Source of the DNA: JAGPUQ01 sp041594335
GTDB lineage: Bacteria; Pseudomonadota; Gammaproteobacteria; Pseudomonadales; Porticoccaceae
DNA: 46,199 bases
Reading direction: 5' to 3'
NCBI GenBank assembly: GCA_041594335.1
Contig: JBFHML010000016.1
Location: forward strand, 1 to 46,199
The notes under the pieces were generated by a model. It made no database searches, had not been told where the DNA came from, and saw only the letters and a list, made by a program, of their open reading frames with translations. This document shows positions 6,917-15,429 of the stretch, one piece after another. Each line of letters opens with the position of its first letter. Within the stretch, counting starts at the first letter, position 1. The translations under genes and the position numbers were made by a program.

Positions 6917-8032
6917 ATGGCGAAGCGGGATTATTACGAAGTACTCGGTTTGAGTCGCGGCGTCGGCGAGGCGGAGATCAAAAAGGCTTACCGCCGCGTG
7001 GCGATGAAATATCACCCCGATCGCAACCCCGATGACCCGGAAGCGGAAGCCCGTTTCAAAGAGGCCACCGAAGCCTACGAAGTCCTTTCCGACAGCAGCA
7101 AGCGCTCTGCCTATGATCAGTTTGGACACGCCGCGGTAGACGGTAGCGGCGGCTTTGCTGGGCAGGGCGGGGGCGCTAGTTTCAGTGATATCTTTGGCGA
7201 TGTGTTCGGCGATATCTTCGGCGGCGGGCGGCGGGGCGGACCACCGCGAGGGGCCGATCTTCGGTACGATCTGGAGCTGTCGTTGGAAGAGGCAGCCCAC
7301 GGTACCACCGCCAAAATCCGGGTGCCCACGCTGGCCACTTGTGCCACCTGTGACGGCAGCGGTGCGCGCAAGGGCACGGCGCCCATTCTTTGCGGTACCT
7401 GTCAGGGGAGTGGCCAGATTCGCCGCTCTCAGGGTTTTTTCGCGGTCCAGCAAACCTGCCCCAGTTGCCGAGGCCGAGGCCGGGTAATCTCCGATCCCTG
7501 TGCCACTTGTCATGGCGGGGGGCGGATCGAGGAGTCCCGCACGCTGTCGGTCAAGGTGCCCCCGGGGGTCGATACCGGCGATCGAATCCGCTTGACGGGC
7601 GAGGGCGAGGCCGGTCCCAACGGCGGCCTGAGCGGGGACCTCTATGTCCAGGTTGTGGTGAAGCCGCATCCCATTTTTCAGCGCGACGGTGCCGACCTCT
7701 ATTGCGAAGTGCCGATTTCCTTCGTCGATGCAGCGCTCGGTGGCGACCTGGAGGTGCCCACGCTGACCGGTAGGGTCAACCTGAAGATTCCCGCCGAAAC
7801 CCAGACCGGACGCCTTTTTCGGCTGCGGGGCAAGGGCATTGCGCCAGTGCGCGGCGGCGGCCCCGGAGATCTCCTGTGCCGAGTAGTGGTCGAGACGCCG
7901 GTCAATCTATCCGGGGAGCAGCGGCAGCTGCTCGAGTCCTTCCGGGAAAGTTTGCAAGGTGGAAGTCATTCGCCGCGGGAAAGCTCCTGGTTCGATACCG
8001 CGAAGAAGTTTTTCGAGGGGTTTACCCGCTGA
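6917..8032 (+). CDS. dnaJ: Co-chaperone DnaJ
   Basis: A 371-residue type I Hsp40. The J domain spans residues 1-70 with the HPD tripeptide at 33-35. A Gly/Phe-rich stretch (FGDVFGDIFGGGRRGG) follows. Four CxxCxGxG zinc motifs start near Cys142: CATCDGSG, CGTCQGSG, CPSCRGRG and CATCHGGG. The C-terminal substrate-binding and dimerisation domains complete it. DnaJ delivers unfolded clients to DnaK and stimulates its ATPase. The start is preceded by GCGAGAGGCT. No sigma32 promoter is seen directly before it, so it probably depends on the dnaK transcript. Confidence 0.97.
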   Translation: MAKRDYYEVLGLSRGVGEAEIKKAYRRVAMKYHPDRNPDDPEAEARFKEATEAYEVLSDSSKRSAYDQFGHAAVDGSGGFAGQGGGASFSDIFGDVFGDIFGGGRRGGPPRGADLRYDLELSLEEAAHGTTAKIRVPTLATCATCDGSGARKGTAPILCGTCQGSGQIRRSQGFFAVQQTCPSCRGRGRVISDPCATCHGGGRIEESRTLSVKVPPGVDTGDRIRLTGEGEAGPNGGLSGDLYVQVVVKPHPIFQRDGADLYCEVPISFVDAALGGDLEVPTLTGRVNLKIPAETQTGRLFRLRGKGIAPVRGGGPGDLLCRVVVETPVNLSGEQRQLLESFRESLQGGSHSPRESSWFDTAKKFFEGFTR

Positions 8033-8069
8033 GCGGGAGGCCGACAGGCCGCTGCGATAGGATATCGTC

Positions 8070-8876
8070 ATGATTCGCATAGCAATTGCCGGTGCTGCCG
8101 GCCGCATGGGCAGGGTGTTGGCAGAGGCCGTTACGCAGCACCCAGATGCTCGGCTGGGGGCGGCGCTCGAGCGGCCGGGCTCGCCGGCGCTCGGTGCCGA
8201 TATCGGTGTCCTCGCCGGGCTGGAGGCGACCGGTGTGGTATTGATAGAAGATCTGGGGGCGGTCGCCGGGGACTTCGATGTGCTGATTGATTTCAGTGCC
8301 CCGCAGGCAACTCTCGCCAACGCGCGGATCTGTGCGGCCCATGGCAAGGCCATGGTCATCGGCACCACCGGGTTCGACGCGGCGCAACGGGCCGAGCTCG
8401 ATGCGCTGACGGCGGAGATCCCGCGGTGTATGGCATCCAATTTCAGCACCGGCGTAAATCTGTGTTTCCGCTTGTTGGAGCTCGCCGCCCAGGTGGTGGG
8501 TGCGGATTCCGATATCGAGATCTACGAAGCGCATCATCGGCACAAGGTCGACGCGCCCTCGGGGACTGCGTTGACCATGGGGGAAGTGGTGGCCGCGGCG
8601 TTGGGGCGGACGCTCGACCAAGTGGCCGTCCACGGCCGCCAAGGCCAGACCGGCGCGCGCAGTCGCATGGAAATCGGTTTCAGTTCGGTGCGAGCCGGCG
8701 ACATTGTGGGGGATCATACGGTGCTGTTCGCTGCCGATGGAGAGCGGATCGAGATCACCCACAAGGCGTCCAGTCGGATGGCCTTCGCCCGGGGTGCGGT
8801 GCGTGCCGCGGTATGGTTGCATGATCGCGATGCCGGGGCTTATGACATGCGCGACGTGCTGGGGCTGAAGGCGTGA
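8070..8876 (+). CDS. dapB: 4-hydroxy-tetrahydrodipicolinate reductase DapB
   Basis: A 268-residue NAD(P)H-dependent reductase of the lysine and meso-diaminopimelate pathway. The Rossmann motif GAAGRMGR lies at residues 8-15. 'IGTTGF' and 'ASNFSTGVN' are typical cofactor and substrate loops. 'EAHHRHKVDAPSGTAL' is the family signature with the catalytic His pair and Lys. It lies between dnaJ and carA, as in pseudomonads. Its stop codon overlaps the start of the next gene by four bases (GTGA), so the two are translationally coupled. Confidence 0.97.
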   Translation: MIRIAIAGAAGRMGRVLAEAVTQHPDARLGAALERPGSPALGADIGVLAGLEATGVVLIEDLGAVAGDFDVLIDFSAPQATLANARICAAHGKAMVIGTTGFDAAQRAELDALTAEIPRCMASNFSTGVNLCFRLLELAAQVVGADSDIEIYEAHHRHKVDAPSGTALTMGEVVAAALGRTLDQVAVHGRQGQTGARSRMEIGFSSVRAGDIVGDHTVLFAADGERIEITHKASSRMAFARGAVRAAVWLHDRDAGAYDMRDVLGLKA

Positions 8877-9679
8877 CCGGACAGCAGATGGCGGACCGCG
8901 AATTGGTCGCTGGGGGCCGCCGATTGCGCGCGCGTGTGCTCGGAGAGATCGTCGCCGGCCGGCCCACGCTGGTCTTCCTCCATGGCGGACTCGATTGCAT
9001 CGCCATGTGGCGTGGCCTGCCGGAGGCGGTGGCCGAGGCCACGGGGCTCGCGGCACTGGTCTATGAGCGCTGGGGGCATGGGGGGTCGGAGCGGCTCGCG
9101 CTGCCCAAGGCGCCCGAGCACCGGCTCAATGAAGCCGGTCCCACGCTCGGCGAGGTGTTTATTGCCGCCGGGATCGAGCGCGCCGTGCTCGTCGGACACA
9201 GCTATGGGGGGTGCCTCGCGTTGCTCGGCGCGGCGCTGCATCCGCGACGGGTGTGTGGCGCAGTGGCGATTGCCCCACAGCTCGTGATGCATGAGGCGGC
9301 CCGGCTGGGCCTGGAGCGCGCACGCCAAGCGTGGGAATCGGGCAAGTTGCGTGAAAGCCTGTCCAAGTACCATGGCGATAATACCGAAGCCCTTTTCGAG
9401 GGCTGGATTGCCGAAACCGATGCGGTCGCGATGGAAGCCCGTTACGAAGCGCTGCTTGGCGAGATCGCCTGCCCGGTTCGGGTGCTGGTCGGAAGCGAGG
9501 ATGAATACGGCTATCGGCCCAATCTGGAGATGGTGGAGCGCGCGGTGGCGCCCGAATGGCGGGAGATCGAGGTGGTCGCAGGTTGGCGCCATCACCCACA
9601 CTGGCACGATCTGGCAGGGGTCTCAGACCGGACTGCGGTGGCGATCGCTGCGATGGCTGATCGGTTCGGAGTGAATTGA
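8873..9679 (+). CDS. Alpha/beta hydrolase
   Basis: A 268-residue alpha/beta-hydrolase-fold protein. LVFLHGGLD (residues 33-41) forms the oxyanion loop. VGHSYGG gives the nucleophile Ser110. A likely acid lies in 'VLVGSEDEYGYRP', and the catalytic His is probably in 'GWRHHPHWHD'. GTG at 8873 overlaps the dapB stop. This is an unusual passenger between dapB and carA, and the substrate is unknown. It is probably expressed with dapB; the hairpin at 9779-9815 lies downstream. Confidence 0.85.
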   Translation: MTGQQMADRELVAGGRRLRARVLGEIVAGRPTLVFLHGGLDCIAMWRGLPEAVAEATGLAALVYERWGHGGSERLALPKAPEHRLNEAGPTLGEVFIAAGIERAVLVGHSYGGCLALLGAALHPRRVCGAVAIAPQLVMHEAARLGLERARQAWESGKLRESLSKYHGDNTEALFEGWIAETDAVAMEARYEALLGEIACPVRVLVGSEDEYGYRPNLEMVERAVAPEWREIEVVAGWRHHPHWHDLAGVSDRTAVAIAAMADRFGVN

Positions 9680-9692
9680 GTGTCTTTCAGGC

Positions 9693-9722
9693 TGGACGTG
9701 AACCCGAGCCATGACCTAAAAT
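9693..9722 (+). promoter_or_regulatory. Candidate sigma70 promoter for carAB
   Basis: TGGACG (9693-9698), an 18-base spacer, then TAAAAT (9717-9722). It lies just after the hydrolase stop and upstream of the terminator hairpin at 9779-9815. A transcript from here would start near 9729 and meet the hairpin before reaching carA. Confidence 0.45.
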
Positions 9723-9778
9723 TCGCGCCGAGTATCAGCTGATCGGAGAGCGGCAGCCGGCAGCCTCGAAGCTTTCGG

Positions 9779-9815
9779 AAAGCGAGATGAAGCTCGAACT
9801 TCATCTCGCTTTTTT
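9779..9815 (+). terminator. Strong intrinsic terminator, probable carAB attenuator
   Basis: A perfect 12-bp stem, AGCGAGATGAAG (9781-9792) with CTTCATCTCGCT (9799-9810), encloses CTCGAA. Two further A:T pairs flank it and TTTTTT follows. It can end the dapB-hydrolase transcript. Because a promoter-like sequence lies upstream and carA starts 64 bases downstream, it may also serve as an attenuator. Confidence 0.85.
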
Positions 9816-9882
9816 GCAGCCTGAATTCGGCAGCTTCAGCGCCCAAGCCCCCCGATCCTCAACCAGCCGGAGGAGAATTTGA
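9787..9882 (+). CDS. Possible 31-residue carA leader peptide
   Basis: An ATG in the 5' arm of the terminator stem opens a 31-codon frame (beginning MKLELHLAFL, ending SRRRI). It reads through the hairpin and T run and stops at TGA 9880-9882, overlapping the TTG start of carA by two bases. A weak GGAAAG lies 4 bases upstream of the ATG. It is the first usable start codon after the predicted transcription start. A ribosome on it would melt the terminator, as in E. coli pyrBI. Existence as a translated peptide is inferred. Confidence 0.35.
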   Translation: MKLELHLAFLQPEFGSFSAQAPRSSTSRRRI

Positions 9883-11027
9883 GCAGCCCGTCCCCACGTC
9901 CGCCCGCGCTTCTGGTTCTCGCAGATGGCACGGAATTTCGCGGCACTGGCATCGGGGCTCCAGGGCTGAGCGTGGGCGAGGTGGTGTTTAACACGGCCCA
10001 GACCGGCTACCAGGAGATTCTGACCGATCCGTCCTATGCCCGGCAGATCGTCACCCTGACCTATCCGCATATCGGTAATGTCGGCACCAACGCCGAGGAC
10101 GAAGAATCGTCGACGATCTGGGCCACGGGTTTGGTGATTCGGGATTTGCCGCTACTGGCTTCCAATTATCGCAGCGAAGCGCCGCTCGATGCCTATCTGC
10201 GCGACCGGGGGGTGTTGGGTATCGCCGATATCGATACCCGTCGATTGACCCGACATTTGCGCGAAGTGGGTGCCCAGAATGGCTGCATCATGGTCGGCGA
10301 CATCGATGCCGAGCGCGCGTTGGCCGAAGCCCGAGCCTTTGGCGGGCTCCAGGGCTTGGATCTGGCGCGCGAAGTCTCGGCGCGTGCCCCCTATCCATGG
10401 ACTTTCGGCGGGTGGCGGCGCGGTGAGGGCTACCGGCAGGCGGAGAGGCCGGCCGAGTACCGGGTGGTGGCCTATGACTTCGGCGTCAAGCGCAACATTC
10501 TGCGTATGTTGGTGGATCGCGGCTGTGAATTGCAGGTCGTGCCAGCGACCACACCGGCGGCCGAAGTGCTGGCGCTCGAGCCCGATGGCGTCTTTCTGTC
10601 GAACGGCCCGGGGGATCCCGAACCCTGTGATTACGCCATTGCCGCAATTCGCGAAATCTTGGCGGCGCGTATTCCACTGTTTGGCATCTGCTTGGGCCAC
10701 CAGCTGCTCGGCCTCGCCTCGGGTGCGCAGACGCGCAAGATGAAATTCGGTCACCATGGTGCCAACCACCCGGTTCAGGATCTGGATTCCGGTGTGGTCA
10801 TGATCAGCAGTCAGAACCACGGTTTTGCCGTTGACGAGGCGAGCCTGCCGGCCTGTCTCCGTCCCACCCACCGCTCGCTGTTCGACGGATCACTGCAGGG
10901 GATCGAGCGTACCGATTGCCCCGCATTCGGTTTTCAGGGTCATCCAGAGGCCAGCCCGGGCCCTCATGACGTGGCGCCCCTGTTTGACCATTTCATCGAC
11001 CTGATGGCCCGGCGCAGGGCCGGCTAG
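9879..11027 (+). CDS. carA: Carbamoyl-phosphate synthase small (glutaminase) subunit CarA
   Basis: A 382-residue protein with the N-terminal CPSase small-chain domain and a C-terminal class I glutamine amidotransferase. The nucleophile Cys271 is in 'FGICLGHQLLGLA', and the His/Glu pair is in 'FQGHPEASPG'. It hydrolyses glutamine and channels ammonia to CarB for arginine and pyrimidine synthesis. The start is a TTG: no ATG or GTG fits, and GGAGGAGA lies at 9869-9876. It follows a probable attenuator and is 20 bases upstream of carB. Confidence 0.97.
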   Translation: MSSPSPRPPALLVLADGTEFRGTGIGAPGLSVGEVVFNTAQTGYQEILTDPSYARQIVTLTYPHIGNVGTNAEDEESSTIWATGLVIRDLPLLASNYRSEAPLDAYLRDRGVLGIADIDTRRLTRHLREVGAQNGCIMVGDIDAERALAEARAFGGLQGLDLAREVSARAPYPWTFGGWRRGEGYRQAERPAEYRVVAYDFGVKRNILRMLVDRGCELQVVPATTPAAEVLALEPDGVFLSNGPGDPEPCDYAIAAIREILAARIPLFGICLGHQLLGLASGAQTRKMKFGHHGANHPVQDLDSGVVMISSQNHGFAVDEASLPACLRPTHRSLFDGSLQGIERTDCPAFGFQGHPEASPGPHDVAPLFDHFIDLMARRRAG

Positions 11028-11047
11028 CCGCCGATATCGGAAGTTAC

Positions 11048-14000
11048 ATGCCCAGACGCGACGATCTCCGCAGCATTCTCATCCTCGGCGCCGGTCCCAT
11101 TGTGATCGGTCAAGCCTGCGAATTTGACTATTCCGGCGCTCAGGCCTGCAAGGCACTGCGCGAAGAGGGGTACCGGGTCATCCTGGTCAACTCCAATCCG
11201 GCGACCATCATGACCGATCCGGTGATGGCCGATGCCACCTATATCGAGCCGGTCGAATGGCGCACAGTGGCCGCGATCATCGAGAAGGAGCGCCCCGATG
11301 CGCTTTTGCCCACCATGGGCGGTCAGACGGCACTGAATTGTGCGTTGGACTTGGCGCGTGAGGGCGTGCTCGAGCAGTTCGGCGTCGAAATGGTCGGCGC
11401 CACGCGAGATGCTATCGACAAGGCGGAGGATCGCGAGCGCTTTGACCAAGCCATGAAGGCCATTGGTCTGGACACTCCGCGCTCGATGATCGCGCATAGC
11501 CTAGAGGAGGCGCTCCAGGCACTCGACCGCTTCGGATTTCCCTGCATTATTCGGCCGTCTTTCACGATGGGGGGGTCCGGCGGTGGCATTGCGTACAACC
11601 GCGAGGAGTTCGAGGAGATCTGCAAGCGTGGGCTGGATCTGTCTCCGACCAACGAATTGCTGATCGATGAATCTTTGATCGGCTGGAAAGAGTACGAGAT
11701 GGAGGTGGTCCGTGATCGCAAGGACAACTGCATCATCGTCTGCTCGATCGAGAACCTGGATCCCATGGGAATCCACACTGGCGACTCGATTACAGTCGCT
11801 CCAGCGCAGACGCTGACGGACAAGGAATACCAGATCATGCGCAATGCCGCGATTGCGGTGCTGCGCGAGATTGGCGTCGAAACCGGGGGGTCGAACGTAC
11901 AGTTTGCCATTAACCCGGCGGATGGTCGGCTGGTGGTGATTGAGATGAATCCGCGGGTGTCGCGCTCTTCCGCGCTGGCTTCCAAAGCCACCGGTTTTCC
12001 GATTGCGAAGGTCGCGGCCAAACTCGCTGTCGGTTACACCCTGGACGAACTCAAAAATGAGATCACCGGGGGGGCGACACCGGCGTCGTTCGAGCCCAGT
12101 ATCGATTACGTCGTGACCAAGGTGCCGCGGTTTGCTTTCGAGAAGTTCGCTCAGGCCGACGCCCGGCTGACGACCCAGATGAAATCGGTCGGCGAGGTGA
12201 TGGCCATAGGCCGAACCTTCCAGGAGTCATTGCACAAGGCGTTGCGTGGGCTTGAGGTCGGTGTTTGCGGCCTCGATGAGAAGGCCGACGGGACCACAGA
12301 GGATGGTCTAGCGGCCATTCGTGAGCAGCTTTCGGGGTCCGGGTGCGATCGACTCTGGTATATCGCCGATGCCTTCCGCGCCGGTATCGACCTCGACGAA
12401 GTCCATCGTGCCACCGCCATTGACCCCTGGTTCCTCATTCAGATCGAGGATCTCCGTCGCGAGGAGCAGGCGTTGGTTGGTCAGCCGCTTTCGGTGCTGG
12501 ACCGCGATCGCCTGTATCGGCTCAAGCGGAAGGGTTTTGCCGATGCGCGACTCGCGAAGCTGCTCGGCCGCACCGAGACCGAGGTTCGGGAGCATCGCGC
12601 CGGTCTTGGCTTGCACCCCGTCTACAAGCGCGTCGATACCTGCGCGGCGGAGTTTGCAACCGATACCGCCTACCTGTATTCCACCTACGAGGAGGAGTGC
12701 GAGGCGGCGCCTGTTGATCGTCGCAAGATTCTGGTGCTGGGTGGTGGGCCGAATCGGATTGGTCAGGGCATCGAGTTCGATTACTGCTGTGTCCATGCCG
12801 CCCTTGCCATGCGCGAGGACGGCTTCGAAACCATCATGGTCAACTGTAATCCGGAGACCGTCTCTACCGATTACGACATCTCCGATCGCCTCTATTTCGA
12901 GCCGGTCACCCTGGAGGATGTGCTCGAAATCGTGCGCATCGAGCGCCCGGAGGGTGTCATTGTCCAGTTTGGTGGTCAGACGCCGCTGAAGTTGGCGCGA
13001 GCGCTGGAGGCCGCCGGCGTGCCGATTATCGGGACCAGCCCCGATGCCATTGACCGTGCCGAGGACCGGGAGCGTTTCCAACAGATGATCACCAAGCTGG
13101 GGCTGCTGCAGCCGCCCAATGCGACGGTGCGCTCGGTGGATGCCGCGGTCGCGGCGGCGAGCTCGATCGGTTATCCGTTGGTGGTGCGACCGTCCTACGT
13201 GCTCGGTGGTCGGGCGATGGAGATCGTCTACTCCGAAGAAGAGCTGCTGCGTTATATGCAGTATGCAGTGGCGGTGTCGGAGGAGGCGCCGGTGCTCCTG
13301 GACCATTTCCTCGCCACTGCAGTCGAGGTCGATATCGACGTGGTCGCGGATGGGCGCGACGTCGTGGTGGGCGCCATCATGCAGCACATTGAGCAGGCAG
13401 GAATCCATTCCGGCGATTCCGCCTGCTCTTTGCCGCCGTATAGCTTGCCGCAGGAGGTGAGCGAGCGTATGCGCACGATCGTCGAGGCGATGGCGCGGGA
13501 GCTCGGGGTGCGCGGCCTGATGAACGTGCAGCTGGCTTGGCAGGATGGCGAGATTTATGTCATCGAGGTGAATCCGCGTGCATCGCGGACCGTCCCCTTT
13601 GTTTCTAAATGTATCGGGGTATCCCTGGCACAGGTCGCTGCGCGATGCATGGCCGGTAAAACCTTGGCGGAGCAGGGCTTTACCCGCGAGGTGATTCCCC
13701 AGCATTTCAGCGTCAAGGAAGCGGTATTTCCCTTCAATAAATTCCCGGGCCTGGATCCGATTTTGGGGCCGGAGATGAAATCCACGGGCGAGGTAATGGG
13801 GGTGGGAGCGACTTTCGCCGAAGCCTATGCCAAGGCCCAGCTGGGAGCCGGTGATGAACTGCCTGTACGGGGTACGGCTTTTGTCAGTGTTCGGGAGCGG
13901 GATCGTCCCGCTGTGGTAGCGGTTGCCCGCGAATTACATGAATTGGGCTTTCGGCTGGTGTGTACACGTGGCACCGCGGAGGTGGTGGCTGCTGCCGGCT

Positions 14001-14269
14001 TGCCGGTCGAAGTGGTCAACAAGGTCAAGGAGGGGCGCCCCCACATCGTCGACATGATCAAGAACGGGCAAATCGAATTGATCGTGAATACCACGGAAGG
14101 CCGTAAGGCCATCGCGGATTCGGCTACCATCCGGGCCAGTGCCGAGAGTAATGGTGTCTACTACACCACGACCCTAGCGGGGGGGCACGCAGTGTGCATG
14201 GCCTTGCGCCACGGGTCGATCACCGCAGTTCGCAGTCTGCAGGAGTTGCATGCTGGAGTGAGATCGTGA
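11048..14269 (+). CDS. carB: Carbamoyl-phosphate synthase large subunit CarB
   Basis: A protein of 1073 residues, the same length as E. coli CarB. It consists of two homologous ATP-grasp halves: the carboxyphosphate domain (residues 1-400), an oligomerisation domain, and the carbamoyl-phosphate domain (about 550-930). A C-terminal MGS-like allosteric domain follows. Duplicated motifs are visible, such as 'ILGAGPIVIGQACEFDYSG' against 'VLGGGPNRIGQGIEFDYCC', and 'INPADGRLVVIEMNPRVSRSS' against 'DGEIYVIEVNPRASRTVPF'. The stop overlaps the GTG of greA (GTGA), so carB and greA are coupled. Confidence 0.98.
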   Translation: MPRRDDLRSILILGAGPIVIGQACEFDYSGAQACKALREEGYRVILVNSNPATIMTDPVMADATYIEPVEWRTVAAIIEKERPDALLPTMGGQTALNCALDLAREGVLEQFGVEMVGATRDAIDKAEDRERFDQAMKAIGLDTPRSMIAHSLEEALQALDRFGFPCIIRPSFTMGGSGGGIAYNREEFEEICKRGLDLSPTNELLIDESLIGWKEYEMEVVRDRKDNCIIVCSIENLDPMGIHTGDSITVAPAQTLTDKEYQIMRNAAIAVLREIGVETGGSNVQFAINPADGRLVVIEMNPRVSRSSALASKATGFPIAKVAAKLAVGYTLDELKNEITGGATPASFEPSIDYVVTKVPRFAFEKFAQADARLTTQMKSVGEVMAIGRTFQESLHKALRGLEVGVCGLDEKADGTTEDGLAAIREQLSGSGCDRLWYIADAFRAGIDLDEVHRATAIDPWFLIQIEDLRREEQALVGQPLSVLDRDRLYRLKRKGFADARLAKLLGRTETEVREHRAGLGLHPVYKRVDTCAAEFATDTAYLYSTYEEECEAAPVDRRKILVLGGGPNRIGQGIEFDYCCVHAALAMREDGFETIMVNCNPETVSTDYDISDRLYFEPVTLEDVLEIVRIERPEGVIVQFGGQTPLKLARALEAAGVPIIGTSPDAIDRAEDRERFQQMITKLGLLQPPNATVRSVDAAVAAASSIGYPLVVRPSYVLGGRAMEIVYSEEELLRYMQYAVAVSEEAPVLLDHFLATAVEVDIDVVADGRDVVVGAIMQHIEQAGIHSGDSACSLPPYSLPQEVSERMRTIVEAMARELGVRGLMNVQLAWQDGEIYVIEVNPRASRTVPFVSKCIGVSLAQVAARCMAGKTLAEQGFTREVIPQHFSVKEAVFPFNKFPGLDPILGPEMKSTGEVMGVGATFAEAYAKAQLGAGDELPVRGTAFVSVRERDRPAVVAVARELHELGFRLVCTRGTAEVVAAAGLPVEVVNKVKEGRPHIVDMIKNGQIELIVNTTEGRKAIADSATIRASAESNGVYYTTTLAGGHAVCMALRHGSITAVRSLQELHAGVRS

Positions 14270-14742
14270 ACAAGGTTCCCATGACGGCCGCTGGCGCCGA
14301 ACGCCTGCGGGAAGAGCTGGATCAGCTCAAGCGGATCGAGCGACCACGGATTGTCAATGCCATTGCCGAAGCCCGCGCACATGGCGATCTCAAGGAAAAC
14401 GCTGAATATCACGCGGCGCGTGAGCAGCAGGGTTTTGTCGAGGGTCGCATCAAGGACATCGAATCCAAGCTTGGCCATGCGCAGATTATCGATGTTGCCG
14501 CCATGCCCAAGGATGACAAGGTGATCTTTGGCGCAACGGTGACTCTGGTGAATCTCGACACCGAGGAGTCTCGGGTGTACCAAATCGTCGGTGATGATGA
14601 AGCCGACGTGAAGTCTGGCAAGATTTCTTACCAGTCGCCCATTGCCCGCGCGCTGATCGGCAAGCGCGAAGGGGATGAGGTGCGCGTCCATACTCCCTCG
14701 GGGGAAGTGGATTACGAGATTGAAGCAGTCGCCTATGTCTGA
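14266..14742 (+). CDS. greA: Transcription elongation factor GreA
   Basis: A 158-residue protein that rescues backtracked RNA polymerase by stimulating transcript cleavage. It has an N-terminal antiparallel coiled coil (residues 1-75) whose tip carries the acidic residues of 'ARAHGDLKENAEYHAAREQQG'. The C-terminal FKBP-like domain follows (VIFGATVTLVN, YQIVGDDEAD, SPIARALIGK). GTG at 14266 is chosen because the product then starts MNKVPMTAAGAERL like E. coli GreA; it overlaps the carB stop, with GGAGTG just upstream. Confidence 0.96.
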   Translation: MNKVPMTAAGAERLREELDQLKRIERPRIVNAIAEARAHGDLKENAEYHAAREQQGFVEGRIKDIESKLGHAQIIDVAAMPKDDKVIFGATVTLVNLDTEESRVYQIVGDDEADVKSGKISYQSPIARALIGKREGDEVRVHTPSGEVDYEIEAVAYV

Positions 14743-14793
14743 TCGAGGCAGGGCTCACCGCGAACAGGTTTCATCGATTGAGAGGGTTACGGC

Positions 14794-15366
14794 GTGCGAT
14801 TGAAAACCCCCAGGGTCCCTCCGGTTGAGCCGGAGCAATGGACCGACGAACAACGTGAGATCTTCGGTGGTTTGCGCGTCAACGGCCGCATCCTCAATAT
14901 CTTCAAGACATTGGCCAACCACCCCAAGCTGGGCAAGCGCTGGCTGGCTTTTGCTAACCACATCATGGGGAAGTCCACGCTGACGCTCCGTGACCGAGAG
15001 ATCCTGATCCTGCGTATTGGCTGGCTATGCAAGGCGGGCTACGAGTGGGGCCAGCACGTATTGATTGGGCTGGAGTGCGATTTAAGCGCCTCGGAGATCG
15101 AGCGAATTAAGGTGGGTGCCGACGCTGAGGGCTGGACCGAGGCCGAGCGATTGCTGCTGCAGGCTACCGACGAACTCCATGCCGATGCCTTTATCAGTGA
15201 CGCGACTTGGCAGGGGTTGGCGCGCTGGTATTCGACGGAGCAGCTGCTCGATATCGTCTTTACTGTAGGGCAGTACAATCTGGTGTCCATGGCACTCAAC
15301 ACCTGTGGTGTGCAGCTCGACAGTGGTATGAAGCTAGATCCGGAGCTGTGCCGCTTCCAGAAATAA
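14794..15366 (+). CDS. Carboxymuconolactone decarboxylase-like (AhpD-fold) protein
   Basis: A 190-residue all-helical protein of the CMD/AhpD superfamily. The core is 'LTLRDREILILRIGWLCKAGYEWGQHV'. The CxxC of peroxide-reducing AhpD proteins is absent; Cys, Glu and His are spaced as in the YEWxQH subgroup, whose activity is mostly unknown. The GTG start lies 51 bases after greA. It is followed by a crotonase-fold gene on the same strand. Together they interrupt the usual greA-yhbY junction and look like an accessory pair. Family call good; function unknown. Confidence 0.8.
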   Translation: MRLKTPRVPPVEPEQWTDEQREIFGGLRVNGRILNIFKTLANHPKLGKRWLAFANHIMGKSTLTLRDREILILRIGWLCKAGYEWGQHVLIGLECDLSASEIERIKVGADAEGWTEAERLLLQATDELHADAFISDATWQGLARWYSTEQLLDIVFTVGQYNLVSMALNTCGVQLDSGMKLDPELCRFQK

Positions 15367-15429
15367 TACTGGTTCGTCGGTCGCATACTGGCGACCCCCT
15401 ACAACGCTACATCCCGTGACGGAGGATCC

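Noticed and set aside
12308..13705. 465-codon minus-strand frame inside carB
   Set aside because: Shadow of carB codon bias; no ribosome site, no recognisable domain.
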